From NCBI GenBank assembly GCA_025357915.1, contig JANYLH010000006.1:1-57710 (forward strand): 57,710 nt of DNA, written 5' to 3'. Positions within the stretch are counted from its first letter, which is position 1. Each line of letters begins with the position of its first letter. The stretch is from Gammaproteobacteria bacterium. GTDB lineage: Bacteria > Pseudomonadota > Gammaproteobacteria > Steroidobacterales > Steroidobacteraceae. The position numbers and the translations under genes were made by a program. The notes below the pieces were generated by a model that had not been told where the DNA came from, searched no databases, and was given only the letters and a program-made list of their open reading frames with translations. Below are positions 7,085 to 13,802 of this stretch, piece by piece.

Positions 7085-7837
7085 ATGACTGCCCGCTTAC
7101 GCGCCCTGATACCCGCCCTCGCCTTCGTTATGACACTGGCCCTGCAGGCACCCGCCTTCGCCGACCCGCCTTCCTGGGCGGGCGCGAATGGGGCCGGGGA
7201 GCAGGACGAGGACCGGCAGGATGGTGGACACGACGAACACGGCGACAGCGACCGAGGCAAGCATCAGCGCAAGGAAGAGCGCCGCGAGGAGCGCCGCGAC
7301 GACCATCGGGACGACCGCCGCGAGGACCGTCCCTACCAGGGAGGCGACCGCCCCCGCTACGGGGACGATCGGTACTACGAAGGTCGGCATGGCTATCACG
7401 GCTATGGCGGCGATGACTGGGATGACGACTACGGCGTGGTGCGCAGCGGCCGTTGTAACACCGACGCCGTGCTGGGTGTAACGGGGGCCGTCACCGGCGC
7501 CATCATCGGCAACCGGACGGCCCGGCCCGAGAACCGCGGCATCGCCACGGTCATCGGCGCGATTGCCGGCGGCATCATCGGCAGTGCCGTGGGCGACTCT
7601 ATCGATGATAACGATCGCGCCTGCATGGGCCAGTCGCTCGAACTGGGCCGCATCGGCCGCCCCGTGGTATGGGTCAATCCGCGCAGCCGAGTCGCCTGGC
7701 GCATCGAGCCGCTGCGCGATGTATCGCGAACCTGCCGTGAATTCGCCGTGTACCGCAATTACCGCGGCCACCACAGCCGCGAACATGTAGTCGCCTGCCG
7801 GCGCGACCGCGGCTACTGGGAATTCGGCGGGCGTTAG
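7085..7837 (+). CDS. Exported glycine-zipper 2TM domain protein
   Basis: A 250-residue envelope protein. Residues 1-26 are a signal peptide (ALIPALAFVMTLALQAPAFA). A long, highly charged low-complexity region follows (residues about 39-115; Asp, Arg, Glu, His and Gly rich, with GRHGYHGYGG). Then comes a glycine-zipper membrane segment (VLGVTGAVTGAIIGNRTA and VIGAIAGGIIGSAVGDSI) of the surface-antigen/SlyB type, and a C-terminal basic domain with two cysteines. Such proteins sit in or at the outer membrane. The His/Asp-rich segment might bind metal ions, which is only an inference from composition. Its stop overlaps the stop of bufC on the other strand (TTAG). Confidence 0.7.
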   Translation: MTARLRALIPALAFVMTLALQAPAFADPPSWAGANGAGEQDEDRQDGGHDEHGDSDRGKHQRKEERREERRDDHRDDRREDRPYQGGDRPRYGDDRYYEGRHGYHGYGGDDWDDDYGVVRSGRCNTDAVLGVTGAVTGAIIGNRTARPENRGIATVIGAIAGGIIGSAVGDSIDDNDRACMGQSLELGRIGRPVVWVNPRSRVAWRIEPLRDVSRTCREFAVYRNYRGHHSREHVVACRRDRGYWEFGGR

Positions 7838-8616
7838 GCGCCGACGCGGACGAACCCCGCGGGCAATATTTCCTGCGCCAGGATTTCCGCCACCGCCGCT
7901 ACCGTACCTGCTTCGCCTGCGGCGGCGGCGAGCGCTTCCGCGCCACCGGCGCCCGCGTACACGGCCGCGAGGAATCGCGACGAGGGCAGGCGCAGCGGCC
8001 TCACACGGACGCCTTCCGGCGTTCGCCATAGCGCGTAGCGATAGTCGCCGGGAGTGAGCTCGAGAGCTCCGAGCGCCACCGCATCCTCGGCCAGGATGGC
8101 CTCGCGCAACCGATCGACGGGGTAACGCGCGCCGTGCAAACGCAAGGGCGCGAGGAACTGCAGGCGCACACCACCATCGAGCAGCAGCATGGGGCCACCC
8201 GTCTCGAGCGCGGGGCGGTCGCGTGCGAGCTCGGCAAACTGCCAGTCAAACTGCGCCAGCTCGCCGAGGTAAGGCAGGCCTTCCGTGCCGGGGAAGCCGG
8301 TGACGAACGCCGCAAACCCCGCGCCGTACTCATCCAGCTGCGGCGCGCGCGGCGGCATCGCGCGCGCGTACTCGACGGCCATGCGATCGAAGAAGGCCTC
8401 GCCGACCAGGCGGTCGACGGCCACGAAGCTCAGGCGCAGCGCATTGCTGAGCGCACCGAGCACCGTATTGCGATGCACGCGCAGCCCCGCGGCGCCCGCA
8501 TGCGCGCCGGCGAACAGCGCTTCGGGGAGTGCCTGCCCGTCCGCATCGCTCGCCAGGAGCGCTGCTGCCATGCGCGCCTGGAGTGACGCGAGCGCAAGCT
8601 CAGACGGCGCAGGCAT
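7834..8616 (-). CDS. bufC: BufC-type DUF2063 protein, MNIO partner
   Basis: A 260-residue DUF2063 protein. The N-terminal domain has the typical LRVHRNTVLGALSNALRLSF and FVAVDRLVGEAFFDRMAVEYA. The middle contains PYLGELAQFDWQFAELARD, and the C-terminal domain resembles a small recognition module. In bufferin and related pathways this protein escorts the precursor peptide to the DUF692 oxidase. It is the third gene of the operon and overlaps bufB by 17 bases. ATG at 8616 is the start that aligns with the family; codons further upstream belong to the bufB frame overlap. It ends opposite the glycine-zipper gene. Confidence 0.82.
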   Translation of the reverse strand: MPAPSELALASLQARMAAALLASDADGQALPEALFAGAHAGAAGLRVHRNTVLGALSNALRLSFVAVDRLVGEAFFDRMAVEYARAMPPRAPQLDEYGAGFAAFVTGFPGTEGLPYLGELAQFDWQFAELARDRPALETGGPMLLLDGGVRLQFLAPLRLHGARYPVDRLREAILAEDAVALGALELTPGDYRYALWRTPEGVRVRPLRLPSSRFLAAVYAGAGGAEALAAAAGEAGTVAAVAEILAQEILPAGFVRVGA

Positions 8617-9484
8617 AGGCGCGCTCCTGCACGGCATCGAGGCGCGACTGTGCCAGTGCAGCTTCCGCCTGCAGCACGGCAAAGGCCGGCACCCGCGTAT
8701 CCCATTCGAGCAGCGTGGGCCGGGGGCCCAGGTGCGCGAGCGCCTGTTCGTAGAGCGCCCAGACTGCCGCGCACACGTGATCGCCATGATCATCGATGCG
8801 CAGTTCCGCACCTGCGGCCGTCTGCACGACCGCGTGTCCGGCGAGGTGGATCTCGCCAACCATGGGTCCGTCAAGCACGCGGCACCACGCGGCGAGCTCT
8901 GCTGCGGGATCGAGGCGCTGGTTCGTGGCGCTCACGTAGATATTGTTGACATCGAACAGCACACCGCACCCCGTGCGGCGCGCGACGGCGGCGAGGAATT
9001 CCGCCTCCGGAATCGCCGACGCGGCAAAGCGCAGATAGGTTGACGGGTTTTCCACCAGTATTTGCCGTCCCAGCGCTTCCTGCACCTGCTCGACGTTGCG
9101 GCAGACGACGCGTAGGGCCTCGTCGGTATAGGGGAGCGGCAGCAGATCGGGAAGATACTGCCCGCCAGCCACGCTCCAGGAAAGATGATCGGACACCAGC
9201 GCCGGATCGAGCCGCTCAGCGAGCTGGTGGACCCGCCCGATATGCGCCGGGTCGACACCGTGGGCGGAACCCAGCGACAGGCCGACGGCGTGCAGTGAAA
9301 GCGGATAGTGGGCGCGGATCAGCTCGAGTTCGCGAAGCGAGTGCCGGTCAGCCATGTAGTTTTCGGGGTGCACCTCGAGCCAGGCAGCTGCGGGGCGCTC
9401 GGCCAGCACCTGCGCGTGGTGCGGGAGCCGCAGCCCGATCCCGGCTTGCGCCGGGATCGGGTTTAGCGAAGCGCCTCGGCTCAT
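8600..9484 (-). CDS. bufB: BufB-type DUF692 multinuclear iron oxidase (MNIO)
   Basis: A 294-residue DUF692 enzyme with a TIM-barrel fold. The expected metal-ligand motifs appear in order: PHH, LEVHPENY, LHAVGLSLGS, SDHLSW, LVENPSTY, LFDVNNIYV, GEIHLAGH, DDHG and LLEWDTRVP. MNIO enzymes use a two- or three-iron centre to oxidise cysteines in a ribosomally made peptide. In the bufferin pathway they produce thiooxazole-type groups that bind copper. Its ATG overlaps the bufA stop as TAATG, so both are translated together. The likely substrate is therefore the Cys-rich BufA upstream, and bufC provides the partner protein. Confidence 0.88.
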   Translation of the reverse strand: MSRGASLNPIPAQAGIGLRLPHHAQVLAERPAAAWLEVHPENYMADRHSLRELELIRAHYPLSLHAVGLSLGSAHGVDPAHIGRVHQLAERLDPALVSDHLSWSVAGGQYLPDLLPLPYTDEALRVVCRNVEQVQEALGRQILVENPSTYLRFAASAIPEAEFLAAVARRTGCGVLFDVNNIYVSATNQRLDPAAELAAWCRVLDGPMVGEIHLAGHAVVQTAAGAELRIDDHGDHVCAAVWALYEQALAHLGPRPTLLEWDTRVPAFAVLQAEAALAQSRLDAVQERAYACAV

Positions 9485-9765
9485 TACATCTTGGTCGTGC
9501 TGCCGCCCGCGAGCTTGGCGCAAACGCCGGCCGGCACGGCTACCCAGGACGCCTTGTCCATGTCCTTGGTCGACTGGCCGGCACAGGCATGGCCCGCCGC
9601 CGCGCAATCATTCTTGCCGGCCTTGGCCACGCCGTAGCAATGCTCCATGGCAGGCTTGTCCATCGCCTTGGTGTCGCCGGCGAAAGCTGCGGTGCTGGCC
9701 ACGGCCATGGCGGCAGCGCCGAACATCGCCGACAGGGTGATCGTCTTGAGGGAAATCGCTGACAT
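9484..9765 (-). CDS. bufA: BufA1-type bufferin precursor (DUF2282)
   Basis: A 93-residue precursor with an N-terminal signal peptide (about residues 1-29, cleavage after AFA) and four cysteines in the mature part: Cys43 (EHCYGVAKAGKNDC), Cys54, Cys61 and Cys82 (VPAGVCAKLAGGST). This is the DUF2282/BufA1 pattern. Bufferins are exported peptides with enzymatically modified cysteines that chelate copper in the periplasm. It is the first gene of bufA-bufB-bufC and is divergent from an ECF sigma gene, with a candidate ECF promoter about 83-107 bases upstream of its start. No second precursor was seen nearby. Confidence 0.88.
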   Translation of the reverse strand: MSAISLKTITLSAMFGAAAMAVASTAAFAGDTKAMDKPAMEHCYGVAKAGKNDCAAAGHACAGQSTKDMDKASWVAVPAGVCAKLAGGSTTKM

Positions 9766-9847
9766 GCTGATACTCCGATAGTTAGGTTGGTGATTTTCCG
9801 GGGCGCCGTACGATTCTGATGCTCAAGATCGCCGCGGCTACCCCTTA

Positions 9848-9872
9848 ATCGTTGCGCCGGGGCAAAGGTTAC
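9848..9872 (-). promoter_or_regulatory. Candidate ECF sigma promoter for bufABC
   Basis: On the minus strand GTAACC (9872-9867) is followed after 15 bases by CGAT (9851-9848). This resembles the GTAACC/CGAA promoter reported for the SigF-NrsF type of ECF factors. It would start transcription near 9840, leaving a leader of about 75 bases before bufA. It lies in the spacer between bufA and the sigma gene, so the sigma factor probably drives the adjacent bufferin operon. The match is by eye, and spacing of 15 rather than 16 is a small deviation. Confidence 0.5.
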
Positions 9873-9887
9873 AACATCATCGCCGCC

Positions 9888-10466
9888 ATGGCTCCCCTAT
9901 CCCGGTCCGAGCAGCAGGAAGCCGCCTGGGCGCTGCTGATGCGCGCCGCCCAGGCCGGCGACGCCCGCTGCTATGAACAGCTGCTGCGGGCGGTAACCCC
10001 CTTTGTCAGGAACCTGACGCGCCGCTACTGCCGGGACCAGGACCTCGCCGAGGATGTGGTGCAGGACGTGTTGCTCACGGTACACCGCATCCGCCACACC
10101 TGGGACCCGCAGCGCCCGTTCAGCCCCTGGCTGGCCTCGATCGCGGCCCGCCGCGGGATTGACCGTATCCGCCGCGCTTCCCGCATCGCCCGGCACGAGG
10201 TCAGCGACGAGCTGGCGGTTGAAACCTTTGCCACCCCTGCCACGAACAACGATTCAGGAGCCCTGCAAGCGATCGAGACGATCGAGCCGCTGCTGGCGGC
10301 GCTCCCGGAACGCCAGCGCCTGGCGCTCGAGGCCGTCAAGATTCGCGGCCTGTCGGTGGCGCAGGCGGCCGGCGAATCGGGCCAGTCGGTGGCGGCGGTG
10401 AAGGTCAACGTGCATCGCGCGGTCAAGGCGTTGCGCAAGTTGGTGGGTGCGGCCGATGGCCAGTGA
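9888..10466 (+). CDS. ECF-type RNA polymerase sigma factor (SigF-like)
   Basis: A 192-residue ECF sigma factor. Region 2 has DLAEDVVQDVLLTVHRIRHT and PFSPWLASIAARRGIDRIRR. Region 4 has LPERQRLALEAVKIRGLSVA and VAAVKVNVHRAVKALRKL, the helix-turn-helix that reads the -35. ATG at 9888 is preferred to an in-frame TTG at 9852, which would place extra residues over the bufA promoter. It is followed 12 bases later by an NrsF-type membrane anti-sigma and is divergent from bufABC. The arrangement is that of metal/oxidant-responsive SigF-NrsF modules known from Caulobacter. Its target here is inferred to be bufABC and possibly neighbours. Confidence 0.85.
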   Translation: MAPLSRSEQQEAAWALLMRAAQAGDARCYEQLLRAVTPFVRNLTRRYCRDQDLAEDVVQDVLLTVHRIRHTWDPQRPFSPWLASIAARRGIDRIRRASRIARHEVSDELAVETFATPATNNDSGALQAIETIEPLLAALPERQRLALEAVKIRGLSVAQAAGESGQSVAAVKVNVHRAVKALRKLVGAADGQ

Positions 10467-10478
10467 CGATTTGAATTC

Positions 10479-11120
10479 ATGAAGCAGCAAAGCACGGAAC
10501 AGCTGATCGATTCCCTGGCCCGGGGACTCGCGCCCGTGCGCCCGTTGCGGCCGCCGGCCGTGCGCGCGCTGTGGTGGCTGGCCGCGGCGACCATGCTGAT
10601 CGGCGCCGTGGTGCTGCGCTGGGCGAATCTGGCGGCCTTTGCGGCGCGTTTTTCGGAGCCGCGGATGGTGCTGGAGGGCGTGGCGACGCTCCTGACCGGC
10701 CTGACCGCGATCATTGCCGCTTTCCACCTGAGCCTCCCCGATCGCAGCAGCCTGTGGCGCTATGCGCCGCTACCGCCGCTCGCGCTGTGGATCGCGACCA
10801 GCGGGCTGGGTTGCCTGGAGCATGGCGTCGGGCTGGGCCCCGCCGGCGACCGCTTGGGCGAGAGTGGCCGCTGCTTCATGTTCATCGTCGTGGTGAGCGT
10901 ACCGCTGGCGCTGGTCCTGTACGCCGTGCTGCGGCGTGCGCGCCCGCTCGATCCGCTCGCCGTCGCGCTCACGGCGGCACTTGGCGTCGCGGCGCTCGCA
11001 GCCTTCGTTCTGCAGTTCTTTCATCACTTCGAAACCACGGTAATCGATCTGGCGCTGCACCTGGCCGCGGTCGGCGCGGTCATGGGCTTAGCCGGGATGT
11101 CGCGCCGGGCATTGGCCTGA
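10479..11120 (+). CDS. NrsF-type membrane anti-sigma factor (DUF1109)
   Basis: A 213-residue DUF1109 protein with six predicted membrane helices (for example ALWWLAAATMLIGAVVL and LGVAALAAFVLQFF) and a short cytoplasmic N-terminus (STEQLIDSLARGLAPVRPL) that would bind the sigma factor. It follows the sigma gene by 12 bases. In Caulobacter NrsF two conserved cysteines are needed to release SigF under heavy-metal stress. Here Cys112 and Cys132 are present, but the later position that normally carries a Cys (often in an HCP context) reads FFHHFE, with no cysteine. Signal sensing may therefore differ. Confidence 0.82.
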   Translation: MKQQSTEQLIDSLARGLAPVRPLRPPAVRALWWLAAATMLIGAVVLRWANLAAFAARFSEPRMVLEGVATLLTGLTAIIAAFHLSLPDRSSLWRYAPLPPLALWIATSGLGCLEHGVGLGPAGDRLGESGRCFMFIVVVSVPLALVLYAVLRRARPLDPLAVALTAALGVAALAAFVLQFFHHFETTVIDLALHLAAVGAVMGLAGMSRRALA

Positions 11121-11236
11121 CTCAGTCGCTTTCGCCCTGTCGCCTGCTGGCGACGTCTCCTGCACGTCATGGCAGCTTGCGGCGCGGTGCCCAATCGCCC
11201 ACAATCTCGGGCGTTTTCCCCGAGGAGTGAGTCATC

Positions 11237-11644
11237 ATGGGTATGCGTCTGGCAATGGTTCGCGGCATCATTGGGGTCTCGCTGGCGGCGCTGGTCGCGG
11301 CCGGCTTTCCCCTCAGCGCACGCGCCGGCATGATCACCACGCAGGCCGCGATCGATGCGCAGGGCTCGCCGCAACGGCTCGCCGATCTCAACCGGGTTGA
11401 GGCGACGCTCGCCCGCGCGGATGTGCGCGCGCGGCTGCAGGCCCTGGGCGTAAACCCCACGGACGCCGCGGCCCGCGCCGCCACGCTCCCCGACACCGAC
11501 CTCGCGCGACTCGCCAAGGGTCTGGACAATGTCCCGGCCGGCGGTGACGCGGGCCTCCTCGAACTGGTGGGCTTCGTGTTCCTGGTATTGCTGCTGCTCG
11601 ACTATCTCGACGTCGTCCACGTCTTTACGCACCACAAGCATTGA
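11237..11644 (+). CDS. PA2779-like membrane-associated protein
   Basis: A 135-residue protein of the PA2779 family. It has an N-terminal signal (LAMVRGIIGVSLAALVAAGF), a helical middle (ITTQAAIDAQGSPQRLADLN and LQALGVNPTDAAARAATLPD) and a C-terminal membrane helix ending in histidines (LVGFVFLVLLLLDYLDVVHV, then FTHHKH). The family is found immediately upstream of PA2778-type C39 peptidases, as here, where the two genes overlap by four bases. This suggests that it is the peptidase's substrate or partner. GAGGAGTGAG precedes ATG at 11237. Function is otherwise unknown. Confidence 0.75.
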   Translation: MGMRLAMVRGIIGVSLAALVAAGFPLSARAGMITTQAAIDAQGSPQRLADLNRVEATLARADVRARLQALGVNPTDAAARAATLPDTDLARLAKGLDNVPAGGDAGLLELVGFVFLVLLLLDYLDVVHVFTHHKH

Positions 11645-12600
11645 TCGGCGCCGCGGCGCGGAACCTCGCCCCGGGCCTGCTGTTGCTGGCCCTGGGCGGC
11701 TGCAGCACGGATCGATTGCTCGAAGCCGCCGCCGCGCAACCGCGCGCTGAAATCTCCGGCGCGCCTTATTTCTCGGAGCGCGATCACCAATGCGGACCGG
11801 CGGCGCTGGCGACGCTGCTCGGCGCCGCGGGCCAGCCGGTCACACCCGACACCCTGGCGCACGAGGTCTTCATCCCGGGACGCAAGGGTTCCGTACAAGC
11901 CGAGATGCTGGTCGCGGTGCGCCGGCACAGCCTCGTCGCGCTCACGCTGGCACCCACGCTCCCGGCACTGCTGAAGGAAATCGAACAGGGACGGCCCGTC
12001 CTGGTGCTGCAGAACTTCGGCCTGCCCGCCCTGCCACTGTGGCACTACGCGGTGGTCGTCGGTTATGAGCGCGAGCGTGACACGGTGCTACTGAGCGGCG
12101 GTCGCGGGCGGCAACAGCGGCTCGCCGCCAGGCGGTTCCTGGGCACCTGGGGCCGGGCGGGCAACTGGGCGTTCGTCGCGCTACGGCCCGGTGAGCTGCC
12201 TGCCGACATGCGCGCAGCGCCGCTGCTCGACGCGGTCGCGGCGCTCGAGGCGCTGGGTCAGCGCGCATCAGCCGCGGCGTCGTACCAGGCTGCAACCAGG
12301 CGCTGGCCATCCGAGTCGCTGGCCTGGTTTGCACTGGCCAACAATCAATTGGCACTCGGCGAGACCGCCGCCGCCGAGACCGCGTATCGCGAGGTACTGC
12401 GCGTGCAGCCTGATCACCTGCCCGCTCGCAATAACCTGGCGCTGCTGCTCGCGCACCGCGGCTGCATCGCGGCGGCGACCGAGGCACTTGCACCCGCGCG
12501 CGTCGCTGCCGATGACGGACCATTTGCTGCTGAGATCGCCGACAGCTGGCGCGAAATCCAGGCGCTCGGTGCCGAGGCGCCCACGTGCCAGGCGCACTGA
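11641..12600 (+). CDS. PA2778-like C39-type cysteine peptidase lipoprotein with TPR
   Basis: A 319-residue predicted lipoprotein (lipobox LALGGC, Cys21) with a papain-like C39 peptidase domain. The nucleophile is Cys51 in DHQCGPAALATLL and the likely catalytic His is in LPLWHYAVVVGY. TPR-like helices follow from about residue 195 to the end (SLAWFALANNQLALGETA and HLPARNNLALLLAHRG). The start is TTG at 11641, overlapping the upstream stop as TTGA, and is the only start that keeps the lipoprotein signal. C39 domains typically cleave after double-Gly leaders or act on small exported substrates. Here the coupled upstream PA2779-like protein is the obvious candidate partner. Confidence 0.8.
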   Translation: MIGAAARNLAPGLLLLALGGCSTDRLLEAAAAQPRAEISGAPYFSERDHQCGPAALATLLGAAGQPVTPDTLAHEVFIPGRKGSVQAEMLVAVRRHSLVALTLAPTLPALLKEIEQGRPVLVLQNFGLPALPLWHYAVVVGYERERDTVLLSGGRGRQQRLAARRFLGTWGRAGNWAFVALRPGELPADMRAAPLLDAVAALEALGQRASAAASYQAATRRWPSESLAWFALANNQLALGETAAAETAYREVLRVQPDHLPARNNLALLLAHRGCIAAATEALAPARVAADDGPFAAEIADSWREIQALGAEAPTCQAH

Positions 12601-12616
12601 TGGCGGTCCGCGCGCG

Positions 12617-13330
12617 CTAACGCGGCAACAGCAGTTTTGCCGCGCCAAGGATTGCCCCGGGCCCGCTCTCCTGCACCAGCACTGCCACGAACCGCGCATC
12701 AGTGGGGAGCGAGCTGCGCTTGACGCGCCATTGCGCCGCAGTGCCACGCCATGAACCGAGCACCTGGAACGAACGGACGATATTGAATTCACGCAACGCG
12801 CGTCCCGAGTTCTCGCCGCGCCCGATCGCGGTGACCGCCTCAGGCAGATAGCTGACCAGCGTCACCTCGGCGTCGGACATGCCAGTCATCGCTGCCACGG
12901 TCACAATCAGATCGCCGCCCTGCGCGGCCGTGCTGACCGGCACTCCCGATCGCGGCGCTGCCAGCAACTGCCCGATCCGGTGCCGATCGCTGCCCAGCAC
13001 GTTGTCCGTCCCGTCGACCAGCATTTGCGGCGTGTACACGGACGCAAGCCCCAGCTGCCGCGCGTATTGTGATTGCCGCTGCGCCGAAAGCGGCAGCTCG
13101 AAGCGGTCGCGCCAACCCAGCTCGTCCCAGTAATCGACGTGGAACGCCAGCGCCAGCACGTCGCTCCGCGCTGCGAGCTCGCCCAACAGCGCGTCAGCGG
13201 GCGGACAGGAGCTGCAGCCCTGCGAAGTAAAGAGTTCGACGACCGCAGGTCGTGAAGCGCCCTGCGCTGCCACGGCGTGCGCCAGTGCCACGATCGCTGC
13301 CCAGCCGGCGACGGAACCAGACTTTTTCAC
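12617..13330 (-). CDS. Exported DUF1223 thioredoxin-like protein
   Basis: A 237-residue secreted protein. It has a signal peptide of about 25 residues, then a thioredoxin-like domain with VVELFTSQGCSSCPPADALL (Cys39 and Cys42), FHVDYWDELGWRDRF and YTPQMLVDG, the standard DUF1223 landmarks. The C-terminal half is beta-rich and ends AAKLLLPR. The CxxC motif suggests a periplasmic disulfide or metal-related function, but the family has no established role. It is on the minus strand after the SirB2 gene, 47 bases downstream, and may share a transcript with norZ and the SirB2 gene. Confidence 0.8.
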   Translation of the reverse strand: MKKSGSVAGWAAIVALAHAVAAQGASRPAVVELFTSQGCSSCPPADALLGELAARSDVLALAFHVDYWDELGWRDRFELPLSAQRQSQYARQLGLASVYTPQMLVDGTDNVLGSDRHRIGQLLAAPRSGVPVSTAAQGGDLIVTVAAMTGMSDAEVTLVSYLPEAVTAIGRGENSGRALREFNIVRSFQVLGSWRGTAAQWRVKRSSLPTDARFVAVLVQESGPGAILGAAKLLLPR

Positions 13331-13377
13331 GCGCCTTCGCCCTTAGTAACACCGCACCTGCAGTTCTGGTTAGTTCG

Positions 13378-13791
13378 TCAGCCCGGCGCCGAAGTTACGC
13401 CGTGTGCGAACCAGCCACGCGGATCGTGCCAGTACGCGACGCTGGCAATGAACAGGAACACCAGCAGTGCGGCCACGAACGCCGCGAGTCGTACCCGGCG
13501 TGTGCGGGCGCGGCGCAGCGCATAAATGCCGAGGACGATGTACACCACCAGCAGCAGTACCTTGACCGTAAGCCAGGCCTGCACGAACGGGTACTGGTGC
13601 AGTATCGTCATCAGCATCAGCGCCGCAGTGAGCAGGCAGGTATCGATCAGGTATGAAAGCCAGCGCAACGCGGGATGATTGGCCCAGGGGACTCCGGCCA
13701 GCACCATGAGTCCCCGGGCCGCGAACAGGCTGCCGGAACAGCACACGAAAACGACATGAGCCAACCGGATCTGCAGGTAGAACTCAGCCAT
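13378..13791 (-). CDS. SirB2 family membrane protein
   Basis: A 137-residue protein with four membrane helices (LAHVVFVCCSGSLFAARGLM, YLIDTCLLTAALMLMTILHQ, VKVLLLVVYIVLGIYAL and FVAALLVFLFIASVAYW). The pattern of a conserved Arg/Gly after the first helix, an IDT motif in the second and a final histidine is that of SirB2/invasion regulator-like proteins, whose biochemical function is unknown. It lies 11 bases after the qNOR stop and is probably co-transcribed with it, so a link with respiration or NO handling is possible. Confidence 0.8.
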   Translation of the reverse strand: MAEFYLQIRLAHVVFVCCSGSLFAARGLMVLAGVPWANHPALRWLSYLIDTCLLTAALMLMTILHQYPFVQAWLTVKVLLLVVYIVLGIYALRRARTRRVRLAAFVAALLVFLFIASVAYWHDPRGWFAHGVTSAPG

Positions 13792-13802
13792 TCAACGCGG
13801 GC

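Noticed and set aside
7097-8029. A 310-codon minus-strand open frame opposite the glycine-zipper gene
   Set aside because: Val/Ala/Arg repeats with no domain; the plus-strand gene has a signal peptide and a known domain.
11139-11154. A GTCGCC-TGCT-GGCGAC hairpin after the NrsF-like gene
   Set aside because: A six-pair stem with no T-tract is too weak to call a terminator in DNA this GC-rich.
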